Shown piece after piece: positions 9,001 to 19,885 of a DNA stretch of 64,000 nucleotides. Every line of letters begins with the position of its first letter. The stretch's first letter is position 1. Both the position numbers and the translations under genes were made by a program. The stretch covers positions 1-64,000 of the forward strand of contig NZ_JANXNX010000070.1 of the NCBI RefSeq assembly GCF_025353885.1. The letters are read 5' to 3'. This DNA comes from Sphingomonas sp. Lineage in GTDB: Bacteria > Pseudomonadota > Alphaproteobacteria > Sphingomonadales > Sphingomonadaceae. The notes under the pieces were generated by a model that saw only the letters and a program-made list of their open reading frames with translations, was not told the DNA's origin and ran no database searches.

Positions 9001-12000
9001 ATCGTCCGTCGGCGAACAAACCTCCGACAGAGGCATTTGCGGCCAGTCGTTGACCAGCTGTATAAACCGAGGTCCCGCCTACTTGTGCGCCTTCGAGTGA
9101 AGATGCCGCCACGACAAGTCCGCTGTTGGCCCGGTATGTTATGTTCGTGCTGCCACGAAGGTCGATGTTTCCGGCTGCCGCCAGTGTCAACGCGCCGTCC
9201 CCGGTACGCACCTCGGTTTGGACATAGGTCAGGCCGCGATTCTTGAACACCACCGGTGCCGGCAGCGCTTGCTTGGTCGATGTTATCTTACCCGAGTCCA
9301 CGAGCTTCAGATAGTCGCCCTTGGTCGCTTCGAGAAAAGCAAGCACTTCACTCAGCGGAGCGATAACGCCTGTCCGCGCACCTTTGGGTCCAACGAATGC
9401 TCGACCCACGAAAAACTTCTGCCCGGGTGTATCTGGCTGAACCAGGCCGTTGGCAAAAGCATTACTGCCCTGACTGGGCACGCCCCAATTCAGGACGGTG
9501 TAGGAGTTCGGATCAAGAGCATCGATGTTGAAGTCGTTCTGGTCGGTCGTCGATGTCAGCGAACCAAGCGAGAAATCGAGGGCATTGGTACCGGCACCGA
9601 ACTCAACCTCCAAATCACTCCCGGAAATGCTCGATTTACCGACTTTGCCTTCAAGCCGATACTGGGGCCGAACGGGCTGGCCATTGGTTCCAATCACGCC
9701 ATCGGTAACGCGGATGTCTGCTCCGCTGGTGGCATCGACGTGGTTTGGATTGGCGGACAAGCTGGCGTCGGCACCAGCTACGAGCGTAATATCGCTCGAT
9801 CGCATGGCTCCGGTGGAAAGAACCGGGAATAATTCAGCATAAGTAAGCGACGCGCCGACGGGCTTGCCTGTCGCAATATCGATCGCGGTGCCGAGCGCAG
9901 CCGGGCTGTTGGCTTCCGCCGAATAGGGGGTCGCTACGGTGTCGGGGGAAAGCTGGCTCCCGGTTGTCGCGGTGGCAATCGAGATGCGCACGCTCCGTTC
10001 GTTGCGTTCTAGCAAGGAGACCGGGTCGGTGTAGTAATTTGCGACGCTGCTGCAGCTGTTCCCAGAGGCAAGCGATGAGCAAACGGCGGTGACTGCAGGA
10101 TTGAGCGCCCGGTCGCCGCCACCCATCTGATAATTAGTATAGGCTGCGTCGGACTTGTCGCCGAACACGAAAAACCCATCGTTGATCGATCGGGAGATCA
10201 CGACGTCGCCACCCGCGCGGAGGTCGATCAGTGGGGCTTCGCCATTGGCTTTGCCACCCACACGATAGAAGAAATTGGCTCCTTTGTATGACGTGTTCGC
10301 AACGCCTTCCAGCAAGGCTGCCTCTTTTCCGGTTTTCACGGAATAATAAGGAGAGTTTTTTGTCAGCAAACCATAAGCGTCGGTATGGGTGCCCAGGGGA
10401 ACGATCAGGTCCATCAACCCGGCATTGTATGCCGCTGTTTCATCGACGATGGCGGCCGCCAGATTCCAGTTGCTGTTCAACGAGATGGCACCCGTTGAAA
10501 CGAGTTCGACGTCCGGCCGTAACCTTATCCCGGTGAAATCGGTCGTGCCGTCGTTCGCGCTCACACTGAAGTTGCGAATGAAGTGCGATATGGAAGGCAG
10601 CCCTGTTGCCGTCACGAAGTCCGACGACAGGAGATTGCTTTGATAGGGAACCGCTGAATTGTAGCCTGCACTAGGATCGAGAATAACATCGCTCCCGACG
10701 CCTTTCGAAATTCCGCCCACAGTCCCCGCAAGGGCATTGAGATCGTAACGGCGGACCGCAGCAACCTGAACTTCGTCGGCGCCCACAAAGGCGGTCTTAC
10801 CCGGCAACGTGATGTTTACCTTGTCGGAGCCTGCGCCAATGAGGGGGGCCCGTAAAGTGATGACCCCGCCCCGGTCCGCCTCGACGAAGCGATACACAGT
10901 CCGGTCGGCGAGCGTTCCGGGCTCCTTTGCCACTTCGGCGACATAACGTCCGGTATCCTTGGCATATCCGGCGGCCACATTCGCCTGCGTCCGCGTCGCG
11001 CTGACGTCGATAACCGCGCCGGAGGCAATGGATATAGCCGCGCCTAGGCTGTCGCCGATACCGATCGTCACGTCACCGGCGCGCGCAGAGCGCGGGTCGA
11101 GCGCTGCATAGCCTGAGGTATGGGCATCCAGTCGCGCAGTGGCCGCGAGCGAAACCCCGGAATGGCCATAGAGTTCGATCTTGCCACCGGCAACGCGTGC
11201 CTTGGTGGCATCGGCCAGCGCCATGCTGCTGACGTCTAGGCCTGCGGTGACAATTTGTCCTGCCACCGTAACGGCCCCACCGTCGGCCGTCAGGTTGACA
11301 CTCTCGGCCTTCAAGATCAGCTTTTCCCCTATGGCCAAGTCGCCCGTGCTTGACCGCACGACGAAATCACCACCGAATAACCCTCCATAGTTGGTTATAA
11401 ACCTACTCAGGTCGAAGGCTGATTTTCCTGAATCAAACTTGAAATCACCTAACCGATCGCCGGTGACGCCGGGGTTGAACACAGCATCGAAAGCGATGAT
11501 CCCGCCATCCGCGGCTCGGCTGTCGATCGTTCCGCGGCTTGCAACCAAGTTAATGGCACCCGCCGCCCCTTTCAGTACGTCACCCTTTCCTGCCGCATCT
11601 TTCCCGCTGTCCGAAATCAGGGTGCTATAAGTTGCGACCCCATCCCTGACACCCTCCACGAAGGCGATATTGCCGGTCTGTGCGATAAGATTGATCGCGC
11701 CACCAGGAGCCGCCACGACAACGCGGTCGAGATCGTCGCCAAAGGCCTTGGTGAACCCTGGCGTTGCAATCGTCGCCGACCCCAGAATATTTATGTTACG
11801 CTCTGCAACCAGGTCGATCGTACCTGCCGAAGCAACAAGGAGTGCGTCTTTCACCGACACGTCCAGCACATGATCTGCAACAAGAGTCCGCGCGTCGGAT
11901 CTGCTTGTGGAAAGCCGGGCGCCTGGAGCACGGTTGCCCGTAAGTGCGGCAAGCGTCGGTACCAAAGCTGCATCGGGAGCTGAAATGCTGATCCCCGCAT

Positions 12001-15000
12001 TCGAAGCCAGCACAAAGTCAGGATGGAAGGCTTGTTTCCGAGGGTCGGCAAAAGCGGAACGATCGGCGATGAATGGCGTGGCCAGACTGAGCGAAGCATT
12101 CCCGACGTCGAGCCGTCCCACGCCCTCGTAATAGATGCCCGTTGCAGCGGAAAGCGCGACCGTGCCGCCAACATTCAGGGTTCGCACGGTGCCGCTGCCA
12201 AAAGCGATCTCGCCCCGCGCCGCAATGGCGAGATTGTTCGTGGCGCGCCCGCAGTTGGCGAAGATGCAGGAAACAAGTGCGCTTTCGCTGTTAGAGAGGC
12301 GGACGTTGTTTGCAGTAATTACGATGTTGGCTGGCTGGGTCAGGGGTAGCCCGGTAATTGCCGTGATCGAAGGTGCGTCAACTACAAGGTCGTTGAACGC
12401 ATAAGTCCCGCGCGCAAATTCGATCGCAGCCGGGGAAACCAACGTGACACGCTCCGCCTTGCCAAGCGTCGCAAGCAGTTCGGGCGTGATGAATGTTCCG
12501 TTGAATTTGATGGAGTCGCCGCTCAATGCGATTACTCGAGCGTCAAGCTGCGCTGCCGAGGCAATCTTGAAGTTCTGCGAGACTTCTAGCGCCACTGAGT
12601 CCCCCGCCAGGGTCGCGTTACCAAGGGTCAGCGCTGCTCCCAGTTTCGTGTTGGCGTCGGCAGCATCGCCGGCCCGTCGGATCAGACGCTCGGGGCCATT
12701 GGCGATCCGCACGACTGCGCCAGCACCACTTTGATCACCGACTGCCTTATCACCCGACCGAATGATATAATCCGATGATACAGCGCCGCCCAGGATGCCG
12801 GTAGCGCGCAGCACCGCATTGTCTTCGATGACGATCGACGACGTGCCGATCGTGCCGTTGGGAAGCTGATTACCAACTGCAAAGATCAATTCGGGCTTTG
12901 AGAGGTTGACACCCGATTTTATGGTCAGCTGATTTGCATCTATACGGAGGTCGGTAGTTCCGTCGGTATTCAACGCGCGCGTGCCGCCAACGAAAAGGCT
13001 GACTGCGTTCAATTTATTCAAAGTGCTGTCGAGCAGTGTCAGAGAACCTGCAGTCGCTGCGGTCGCTTGGCCTCCTGGAAGTTCCGGCGCAATAACAATG
13101 CTATCGCCCGTAATGTCTACTTCGGTGCCCTTGCCGCCGACGACCGTGGTGTCGAAAAATCCGGCAATCTTCAGTTCGGTCAGCGAGCTCAGGATCAGTC
13201 GCGCGGCATCGGTTGGCAAGCGAGAGACCGGCTTTCCGGCGTGCTCAGCCGCTGCCTTGATCGTGGCGGATCCTGAAGTGATTTCAATACGCGATGATTT
13301 ACCGAAGGTGGCCTGTGACTGGATCGTGAACGAACGCCGGGTCGAGTCACTGAAATCGGTTCCAGCATATATGTAGTTTCCCGCAAGGATCATGCTGCCG
13401 TCGCGCAAGGTCGCCGCTTGCCCTTCGGCAGTTGCCGTCTGGCCGACGTTTTCGACCAGTCGAAATGCCCCGGGCAAGAGTGCATAATGCGCCGGAAGCA
13501 GCACATAGTCGCCCGCGGGAACGCCCGCGCTACCATCGAGGTGCACACTCAACCCGGCATTGGCGCCGTAGAGATTTGTCGGGCCGTTTGCGCCATAATC
13601 AGCAGAATATATCGGATCAAATGGCGCCATCGCGTCGAACTTGCCTTTAGGCATAATCGCATAGACCTGGCGACCGTCGGCATATTGATAGCCAAAGCCC
13701 AGCGCGCTGTCATATCGGTTGCTGCTGAAAGCATCTGCGTTGAATCGGTCGAGGACGTCGCGCGATCCGCCGACTCCCGAAACGAATTCATAGGCAAAGA
13801 TGTCACCACCTCCCTTGAGGTCGACGGTGGCTCCTGCAGCCACATTTATCGTGCCACCTGCCATCGTCAACTGGCTGTTGGGCACCGTCGTGATCGGCGT
13901 ATTCGAATAAGGTGCGAAGAAATACTCTTTGAGGTCGAGTGTCGTCCCATAGGGCACCGAAACGCCACCGCCGGCAACGGTGGTCAGGCTCCCTGCGCCA
14001 AACGTCAATGAGCGCGTCGGCGGCAGCGTGACTGGCGTAAAATTGGTATCATAAGCAAGTTCGCTTTTGCTGGTGCCAATCTCCAGCCGCCCGATTGGCG
14101 CTGCAAGATGGCCGTTCTGGACAATGTCCTGCGCTTCCACCCTGAGGTACGATCCGGCCGACAATGGAACCGTACGATCGATATAGGTCCCGCCAAAGGT
14201 GATGCTGTGAAATCCGTCGGCCTTGATCAAATAGGGCGCATAGACGGCGGCGGCCGCCTTGCCCGCCTTTTCGGCCTCGAGAAATGCCTGGAGGTTGCCG
14301 GTTCCAGTTGTTGCATAAGTGCGCGCCGCATCGAAAAGAATATCGCCGTAGCTGCGAAGCTCGCCATTCAACGCGGCAGTGCCGTTCATGGTCGCGATTT
14401 GGACAGGGGTCCGCGCGTCGACACCGATAAAGCGGATGTCCCCGGGCGTCGAGAACGCGACCTTGCCAATCGTGCTGTCGAACTGCGTCGACCCGAGAAA
14501 ATCGATTCCAAGGCCGCCGGCATTGAATGAGACGCTCGCCGAACCAGCGGGCAGGAACCTTAACGCAACGGCTCCGGTTGCGAGGCCTTCGAAGCGGATA
14601 TAAGGAGCGGAAATCCTGGCGTTCGCTGCGGCGGTCGCGGACAGTGTCGCGAAATCGCCAGTTTTTTGCGCACCGGAATAGGTCACATTGCCCGTCGCGA
14701 TGAACGCCTTGTCGAGTTTCAGGCCGAAGGTGCCGTCAAAAACCGCCCCATTTCGCACGATCAACGTGTCGAAACCCGAAGCGGAAATAGCATCGGCATA
14801 GAGCGCGTTGTCAACGGACGTGCCGGAATCGATGGCGCGGATTGTCGGTCGCAGCCATTCCAGCGTGCCACCAAGAGCCTGCGGCGTCGCCAAGCTCAGG
14901 TTGATGATCCCCGATTGAGCAAAGGTGCCGCCATCGTCGGCATAGCCACCGAATGCATTTACCAACGCGCCTGAAAGCGTGCCTCCCGCCAGCGCTGCCA

Positions 15001-18000
15001 GCTGTCCGCCGTTGCTCCATTCGTCATGCGCGAGATAACCCTGTGACGGCACGAACACATCGAACGTTGCACGCGTACCGCTGAGGTCCACTATTGCGCC
15101 TGGCATGGCATTGAACGAACGTCCGACAAGGGAAATCGGAGAGCCAGTTTCGTCCCCGATCGGCGATGCCGTGGAAATCGATCCACCGGCAATGATCCGG
15201 CCTGTTCGAAGCTGTGTGACCGCCCCCGATACTGTGTCACGAACGTATCGCGCACGTGGATCGTACAATGCCGTTCCGGAAAGATCTGTCACGCTCCCTG
15301 CGCGCAATTCGATGCCGGTTGCTTCGTCACCGACACCACGAAGCACCACCAGCCGCTCGTTATTGGCAGCCTTTGAAATCGTGAAAAGTTGCGCGTTGGT
15401 CAGTAGCTTTCCCGTAACGGGATCGGTCACATTTGCCGCATTGAGCGCGCTCTCGACATACTGGCCGTTGACCACAGGCCCACCGAGCGCGTCCGAAAGT
15501 GAGGTTGCGAACAAGGTCTTGGGGGCATTGATGCGCGCCAACTCGAGCTGTCGGATTGAACCGCCCGGAAGCGAGATAACACCGGCATTGACCAGCTTGG
15601 TCGCTACGATCGAAGCATTCGCAGCCCCGGTGATCGTGCCCCCTTTTTCGACGACGAGTTCGGAAAGTCCGCTAATCTTCAGCGAAACCGATTTGCGATC
15701 GAACGCCGCCTGGCTCGACGGCGCGGCGGGCTTGAGGGCGGCCAGTGACCGCAGCGACCCGCCGGTGGCAAAGCCCAGCAGGGCTTCAACATCCTGGCGC
15801 GCAGTAATGACCGGAAAGAGCGTCTGGGTCAGGTCGAGCGTCTCGCCCGAGCGCACCACAAACGAAGTCACCTTGGCAAACGCACTGTTTAGGTTGGTCC
15901 CGTTGGCAAACAGCTTGGGGACTATCACCGAGCGATTGCTGGTAAGATCAAGCCCGCCAAACCCGGTCTTGCCAAGGAAGTCGAGACCGATCTGCGTGGC
16001 GCCGACACGTGGCGCATCCGACCCGAACACAATGTCCGGACTGACGAGTGTGAAAACGCCACTTCCAGCAAAACCGAATGCCGAAATTGTCCCGTCGGCA
16101 ATCGACACATGTGACCGCGCGACGTCAGGAACCAATCCTGCCACGAGCGCCTGGCTGTATCCCGGGAACGCTTCTGGTGCGAGCGTGGTGAAGCCAACCG
16201 TCTGGTTGGTCCCATACAGCCCCTGATCGCCCTTGCGACTGTCGATCGGAGGGGAAACCGAATTGCGTTCCGACCTGACACCCGACGCATAATTGGTGGC
16301 GTTCACGAACGCGACATCACCACCCTTACCGGTCAGGTCGATCGATCGATCGCCCCGGACATAGCCGCCCGCAGAGACATCGATTTGCGCCGACGCGTTT
16401 ACATCGATGCTGCCGCTTAGATCGGCTGCAGACTGCGCGGTCGCACGGGTTGCGCCCAAAGCGCTGAATATATTGGGAGCAACCGTAAATTTGACCGAGC
16501 CGCCATTGATCCAGGCCTTGCCCAGGCTCGTATTTCCTTCGAGATATTCATTGACCCAAAGGCCCGCCGCCGAAACACTTCCATTCACCGTGATATCCGC
16601 AATCGACGGCAGCACAGCGCCAACGCCGTAAACGCTGGCAATATTGTCATCCGTGCGGAACGGGTTGCCCCCAAGGTTGACGACGCCGCCATCTCTTACG
16701 CCGGTATTCGTTGTTGCGATGTTGATCGCGCCGGATGGCGCGTAGATACTGCCGTCGATGCGCACCGAGCGTCCGGCCGTCACAGTGAGCTGGCCGCCTG
16801 GAGCCAGAGTAAGGCTACTTGAACCAGTCAACGAAACAATGTCGAGCGCGGTTTTACCATTCGCGCGCTGTTCGGGAGTCAGCCACAAATTGATTGCTGC
16901 GACGCTTGAACCAGCGAAGACCACCGCCCCCGACGTGTTGATGGTGAGCGCAGAAAGTCCCGCTGCCGAAAGCATGTCGTCGCTCAACAACGAGGTTGCC
17001 ATGCCCGCCTTTTCGGTGCCCAACGCGCCGTGGTAGATGACGATGTCACTGCCGCTATCGATCGTGCCCGCGTCCAGTTTGAAAAAACCGCCCGCCGGGG
17101 TTTCATTGCCGCTGACCGCCAGGTTGCGGGGATCGCCTGCGAATTTGCCCACGCCGGTTGCGCGCTGCGCGTTTGTCGCCTGACGCTCGCCGGTAAAGGC
17201 ATTTCCGACAAGGCGTCCCTCGATTGCGCTGGTAGCCGCAGTGATGACCAGCGATCCGGCGTTGCGGCCCTCGTCGTAACCGGCTTCGGACCGCGCCCCG
17301 GTCACGATCGGATTACCATAGAGATTCGAGATGCCAAACCGTGGCTGAGTTTCGTTAAACCCCTGGTAAACCGAAACAAAATTGTCGTTAGGGTCCGCGG
17401 ACGCGATATCCACAATACGTCCATCGCCGGTCACAAGTCTGCTGGTCGAGACGTTTCCGCTATTGTAGCGGATCCATCCACCCGAAAAGTCCAGCGTCGA
17501 TCCCTTGCCGATCGAAACGTTGCCCAGCGTCGTAAACCCATTCGTGGCGACGGTCGTGGGACTGAGCGCGATCGTCCCGCCCGTCGTCATCAGTTCGGAA
17601 ACCGTCACGGCGATCTGGCTGGCAAGGCTGCCTGCCTCGAGCAACGGCGAGCCCACCCACCGAACGCCATCGGCGCGCACGCCGCTGCGCCGGATATCGA
17701 CGGTCAGTGTTGTGCCGTTCAGCGAGAAATCGTCGCCGATCGCGACTTCGCGATAGCCTGGGGTATCACGCAACTCGTTGCGCTTGACCGGTTTGATGGT
17801 GATGAGATTGCGCGCCAGATCGACCGCGACATCCTTGAGACCGCTGACGTCGATCGTTGCATTCTGCCCGATTGTGACACTGGTGCCGAACGGCGCAAAA
17901 TGGTCGCCAGCATAGCCGCGCTCCCCTGACTTCCCGGCGTTGCCCATGGTGACATTGGCGTTTGGCGCATAGATCAGCGCATTGTCGCCGATCGTAAGCC

Positions 18001-19714
18001 TGGTCGCGACGACGGCTCCGAAGGGGTCGGCAAATAGCGTCTGGTTATTATTACTGGGATCGACTAGCGGCAGGACCGCGCCGATTTCGATCTGCGATCT
18101 TTTGAATTTGGTCGGTTCGGCCTCGGACCCTTGCGGAATCGTTTCTCCGGTTTCGTCGGCAAGTATCGTGATCCCGCCCGCCTGAGCCTTGCTGGCCGCC
18201 CCGGCAATCGTGACATTGCCGGCGTAAAGCGCGATCTTGCCATTGCGTGACACGCTGGTCGTCGCCGCAAGCAAGCCCTCGTTCACCACGCTCCCGTATT
18301 CGGAGGTGACGAGTGAGAGATAACCGCGTTTGGATTCGATCAGGCCATAATTATCGACCCGTCCTGCATCGCCAGCCGTACCGGCAAGTTTTGGATCCCG
18401 GGCAATGGCGCGCAAGTACAGCCCGCGCACGTTGGGATCGTCGCTAATCGCTTCGCCGGTCAGCGTCTTGGAGGTGACGAAACGACCGCCAACTAGGCTG
18501 ACCTGGCCGTCAGACGCTTTGAGCACGCCGTAGTTCTGGACTTTCGGTGCTGCCAGGATGATTGAGCCGCCGGGCGCTGCAGTGATCGATGCGCCGGGGT
18601 CGGCAATGACGTCGCCTTCCAACGTCGGGAAAGGAAGCGGCGCGCCCGCCTTGCCCGCAGAGGGACCGCTCGTCGGGACAATGCCTGTCGATATGTTGTA
18701 AATGCCGCCCGGGATTGCCGGTGACAGGAACAGCGGCGGCGCTGTTCCACCCTGGCTCGCCGCAGTTGGCAGCGGACCGTTTTGCATGAATGCTATATTT
18801 CGAGCAGTCAGTCCAAGGACCTCCACATATTGCGCGGCGCCACCGCCGACGGTGCCATCCCCCGCGATCGTGAATGTTGCGCGCGTCGAATAATTGCCGA
18901 GTTCCAACGAGCTGGCCACCAGCGAGCGCAGATTAACTTGCGAGCCCTTGCCGAATATGACGCCGCGACTGTTGAGGATATAAACTTGTCCGTCGGCGGT
19001 CAGCTTGCCCAAGATGGTCGTATTACCCAGGAGCGTTGTCGGATTGACCGAGTCGGCGACGCGGTTCACCGCGATCCAGCTGCTTTGACCGACGCCACCC
19101 ACTTGTTGCTTGAAGTTCAACGTAGTGGTGGCCCCAATGTCGAAACGGTCCCAAGTCAATAAAGCGCGCGATTGGGTCTGAACGATCTCGATCTTGGTAT
19201 TGGTCGCATCGGCACTCGGCAGGCCGGCACCTTCCCAAGTGGCTTTCCCCGTCGTGTCGTTCGCCGCCTTTGCCGCGATCAGCAGTTCGGCAGATTTCGC
19301 CGCATCGCCCGCATTGCCCGTTTGCGCCAGGCGCATCGCCTCACGAATTGCCGCAATCGGATACAGCCCGTTGACCGAAATACCATCGGTTACGGTCGAG
19401 CTTCGCGGCCCCGATGCGGCAGCTGCCTGCCGCGTAGCAAGCACATAGTTCCGCATATCGACCGCTTGCTGCTGCGTTGTCTTTTGCGTCTCGAGCGCCT
19501 GCCGCATCGTTAGCGAACGCCCGGCAACCACTCCGCCTGCACCGGTCCCGCCCGCCGCCGGAGATGCGGCCGGCCCGCCAACCATCCGGGCAAGCTGAGC
19601 GTGCGCCGGGACGGCCAGCAAGGTGGCAACCACTGCGGCCATGCTAGCAGTTCGCAGCAGGCGGGCCCGCACGACCGTGTCACGGAAATTATCGATGACG
19701 GGAACGACGAGCAT
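6056..19714 (-). CDS. Giant filamentous haemagglutinin family adhesin (TpsA exoprotein)
   Basis: 4552 aa; signal region ...VVATLLAVPAHAQ; TPS domain ...TLNFKQQVGGVGQSSWIAVNRVAD...LGKLTADGQVYILNSRGVIFGKGSQVNLRSLVASSLELG; very long G/S/T/N-rich beta-helix-like body; C-terminal part resembles the FHA DUF3739-type region (SGDIRYFSDGDLRLNQSRMFTVSTGDITAWSSNGDLNAGQG). Confidence 0.94.
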   Translation of the reverse strand: MLVVPVIDNFRDTVVRARLLRTASMAAVVATLLAVPAHAQLARMVGGPAASPAAGGTGAGGVVAGRSLTMRQALETQKTTQQQAVDMRNYVLATRQAAAASGPRSSTVTDGISVNGLYPIAAIREAMRLAQTGNAGDAAKSAELLIAAKAANDTTGKATWEGAGLPSADATNTKIEIVQTQSRALLTWDRFDIGATTTLNFKQQVGGVGQSSWIAVNRVADSVNPTTLLGNTTILGKLTADGQVYILNSRGVIFGKGSQVNLRSLVASSLELGNYSTRATFTIAGDGTVGGGAAQYVEVLGLTARNIAFMQNGPLPTAASQGGTAPPLFLSPAIPGGIYNISTGIVPTSGPSAGKAGAPLPFPTLEGDVIADPGASITAAPGGSIILAAPKVQNYGVLKASDGQVSLVGGRFVTSKTLTGEAISDDPNVRGLYLRAIARDPKLAGTAGDAGRVDNYGLIESKRGYLSLVTSEYGSVVNEGLLAATTSVSRNGKIALYAGNVTIAGAASKAQAGGITILADETGETIPQGSEAEPTKFKRSQIEIGAVLPLVDPSNNNQTLFADPFGAVVATRLTIGDNALIYAPNANVTMGNAGKSGERGYAGDHFAPFGTSVTIGQNATIDVSGLKDVAVDLARNLITIKPVKRNELRDTPGYREVAIGDDFSLNGTTLTVDIRRSGVRADGVRWVGSPLLEAGSLASQIAVTVSELMTTGGTIALSPTTVATNGFTTLGNVSIGKGSTLDFSGGWIRYNSGNVSTSRLVTGDGRIVDIASADPNDNFVSVYQGFNETQPRFGISNLYGNPIVTGARSEAGYDEGRNAGSLVITAATSAIEGRLVGNAFTGERQATNAQRATGVGKFAGDPRNLAVSGNETPAGGFFKLDAGTIDSGSDIVIYHGALGTEKAGMATSLLSDDMLSAAGLSALTINTSGAVVFAGSSVAAINLWLTPEQRANGKTALDIVSLTGSSSLTLAPGGQLTVTAGRSVRIDGSIYAPSGAINIATTNTGVRDGGVVNLGGNPFRTDDNIASVYGVGAVLPSIADITVNGSVSAAGLWVNEYLEGNTSLGKAWINGGSVKFTVAPNIFSALGATRATAQSAADLSGSIDVNASAQIDVSAGGYVRGDRSIDLTGKGGDVAFVNATNYASGVRSERNSVSPPIDSRKGDQGLYGTNQTVGFTTLAPEAFPGYSQALVAGLVPDVARSHVSIADGTISAFGFAGSGVFTLVSPDIVFGSDAPRVGATQIGLDFLGKTGFGGLDLTSNRSVIVPKLFANGTNLNSAFAKVTSFVVRSGETLDLTQTLFPVITARQDVEALLGFATGGSLRSLAALKPAAPSSQAAFDRKSVSLKISGLSELVVEKGGTITGAANASIVATKLVNAGVISLPGGSIRQLELARINAPKTLFATSLSDALGGPVVNGQYVESALNAANVTDPVTGKLLTNAQLFTISKAANNERLVVLRGVGDEATGIELRAGSVTDLSGTALYDPRARYVRDTVSGAVTQLRTGRIIAGGSISTASPIGDETGSPISLVGRSFNAMPGAIVDLSGTRATFDVFVPSQGYLAHDEWSNGGQLAALAGGTLSGALVNAFGGYADDGGTFAQSGIINLSLATPQALGGTLEWLRPTIRAIDSGTSVDNALYADAISASGFDTLIVRNGAVFDGTFGLKLDKAFIATGNVTYSGAQKTGDFATLSATAAANARISAPYIRFEGLATGAVALRFLPAGSASVSFNAGGLGIDFLGSTQFDSTIGKVAFSTPGDIRFIGVDARTPVQIATMNGTAALNGELRSYGDILFDAARTYATTGTGNLQAFLEAEKAGKAAAAVYAPYLIKADGFHSITFGGTYIDRTVPLSAGSYLRVEAQDIVQNGHLAAPIGRLEIGTSKSELAYDTNFTPVTLPPTRSLTFGAGSLTTVAGGGVSVPYGTTLDLKEYFFAPYSNTPITTVPNSQLTMAGGTINVAAGATVDLKGGGDIFAYEFVSGVGGSRDVLDRFNADAFSSNRYDSALGFGYQYADGRQVYAIMPKGKFDAMAPFDPIYSADYGANGPTNLYGANAGLSVHLDGSAGVPAGDYVLLPAHYALLPGAFRLVENVGQTATAEGQAATLRDGSMILAGNYIYAGTDFSDSTRRSFTIQSQATFGKSSRIEITSGSATIKAAAEHAGKPVSRLPTDAARLILSSLTELKIAGFFDTTVVGGKGTEVDITGDSIVIAPELPGGQATAATAGSLTLLDSTLNKLNAVSLFVGGTRALNTDGTTDLRIDANQLTIKSGVNLSKPELIFAVGNQLPNGTIGTSSIVIEDNAVLRATGILGGAVSSDYIIRSGDKAVGDQSGAGAVVRIANGPERLIRRAGDAADANTKLGAALTLGNATLAGDSVALEVSQNFKIASAAQLDARVIALSGDSIKFNGTFITPELLATLGKAERVTLVSPAAIEFARGTYAFNDLVVDAPSITAITGLPLTQPANIVITANNVRLSNSESALVSCIFANCGRATNNLAIAARGEIAFGSGTVRTLNVGGTVALSAATGIYYEGVGRLDVGNASLSLATPFIADRSAFADPRKQAFHPDFVLASNAGISISAPDAALVPTLAALTGNRAPGARLSTSRSDARTLVADHVLDVSVKDALLVASAGTIDLVAERNINILGSATIATPGFTKAFGDDLDRVVVAAPGGAINLIAQTGNIAFVEGVRDGVATYSTLISDSGKDAAGKGDVLKGAAGAINLVASRGTIDSRAADGGIIAFDAVFNPGVTGDRLGDFKFDSGKSAFDLSRFITNYGGLFGGDFVVRSSTGDLAIGEKLILKAESVNLTADGGAVTVAGQIVTAGLDVSSMALADATKARVAGGKIELYGHSGVSLAATARLDAHTSGYAALDPRSARAGDVTIGIGDSLGAAISIASGAVIDVSATRTQANVAAGYAKDTGRYVAEVAKEPGTLADRTVYRFVEADRGGVITLRAPLIGAGSDKVNITLPGKTAFVGADEVQVAAVRRYDLNALAGTVGGISKGVGSDVILDPSAGYNSAVPYQSNLLSSDFVTATGLPSISHFIRNFSVSANDGTTDFTGIRLRPDVELVSTGAISLNSNWNLAAAIVDETAAYNAGLMDLIVPLGTHTDAYGLLTKNSPYYSVKTGKEAALLEGVANTSYKGANFFYRVGGKANGEAPLIDLRAGGDVVISRSINDGFFVFGDKSDAAYTNYQMGGGDRALNPAVTAVCSSLASGNSCSSVANYYTDPVSLLERNERSVRISIATATTGSQLSPDTVATPYSAEANSPAALGTAIDIATGKPVGASLTYAELFPVLSTGAMRSSDITLVAGADASLSANPNHVDATSGADIRVTDGVIGTNGQPVRPQYRLEGKVGKSSISGSDLEVEFGAGTNALDFSLGSLTSTTDQNDFNIDALDPNSYTVLNWGVPSQGSNAFANGLVQPDTPGQKFFVGRAFVGPKGARTGVIAPLSEVLAFLEATKGDYLKLVDSGKITSTKQALPAPVVFKNRGLTYVQTEVRTGDGALTLAAAGNIDLRGSTNITYRANSGLVVAASSLEGAQVGGTSVYTAGQRLAANASVGGLFADGRYTNVALTSELLKPKADDPNSGTSPFGSSNRAATLAHDGGDVILAAGHDVLSRADDWNGKVGQSVDSDLDIVLVNASARSFGRTGVGTSAQAWRTGSIGQFTELGISPQYFSSGVGALAGGNVSISAGNDVSNLTVALDTSLTTVTTEAFAKSNALITYGSGNLTMNVGHDLVAGTFDITSGQARVNIGNALTEVPSVFYPISGKTSPLRDANFRLENATVVVRARSDVTNIGAAGLARGSSVEQSALGSTAGLFSAITAFDVASFGKITYSAQLLAPPSLALTSLLSGVSFNSRFANATTLFPSRYGELSILSADSVGNFALGMLDFDPSLLIGTVFSAGSTVRGIDSFPGVNDTISELTRRQQHNNNITHLDDFGTARIFSDGSITNTSINIAKQSSIIAGVDIVDSYIVVQNVHPTDLTRVVAGRDIMATTNSLTGSGIVPLPFFGANGIYVGGSGTLSVEAGRDLGPFVTSAIIEGTDANLNKVDVTYPGGILTVGNDYNPWLPAQGADLNVLVGVKPGIDYVGLRETYLNPANSAKLDGDLFEQMADAQKNLRPDRTRPIYAPILADWLRDNAPELFKSVFGGATFVDNAALATAAYGKVQALYDAFSTLSAKNQQPFLVKKLYFNELEQVSQPKSPSYQQYIRGYRAIEALFPTRLGYTDNLAAYDTDPSTINADHPLGVPRRRIENGEPVVAARKITGNADLRFAAIETLRGGDVTILAPGGDFLAGSVVRTSEQPNRRSSRFRLNLVPSNLIELGGLVTVPSFIKSIPSGYEGLLTLRSGDIRYFSDGDLRLNQSRMFTVSTGDITAWSSNGDLNAGQGPKTAANFPPVTVKFDLNGAAVVDTAGGIVGAGIGAFKQKPTDPNSRIILIAPVGEVDAGDAGVRASGDVFVAAARVANADNFTAGGTVSGVPSSAITAAPAVPASAGSALAAIIKNSQPKGVMEDLRSMISVDILGYAGGDRCQDPENKDPNCPQ

Positions 19715-19885
19715 CAGCCAAATCCTTCAGGAAAACCGTATTGCGGCGGTGGGAACCCCCTTCAGACCCGCGAGATATTCATACAATATTGACCATATGT
19801 TGCAGTGGAATGGCAGAACCCACAGCGGATGACGCTCAACGCCGTCCAGCTTCGGGACTCGTCCGCAGCCGTTCGGCGTCGCATC

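Noticed and set aside
15105-16226. 373-aa plus-strand ORF antisense to tpsA
   Set aside because: Low-complexity A/S/P/R/T-rich shadow frame of the clearly coding TpsA on the other strand; no recognisable domain or RBS.
6056-19714. TpsA considered as a CdiA/BcpA-type contact-dependent inhibition toxin
   Set aside because: The C-terminus is FHA/DUF3739-like with a Cys tail; no VENN-like motif, toxin domain or small immunity gene follows.
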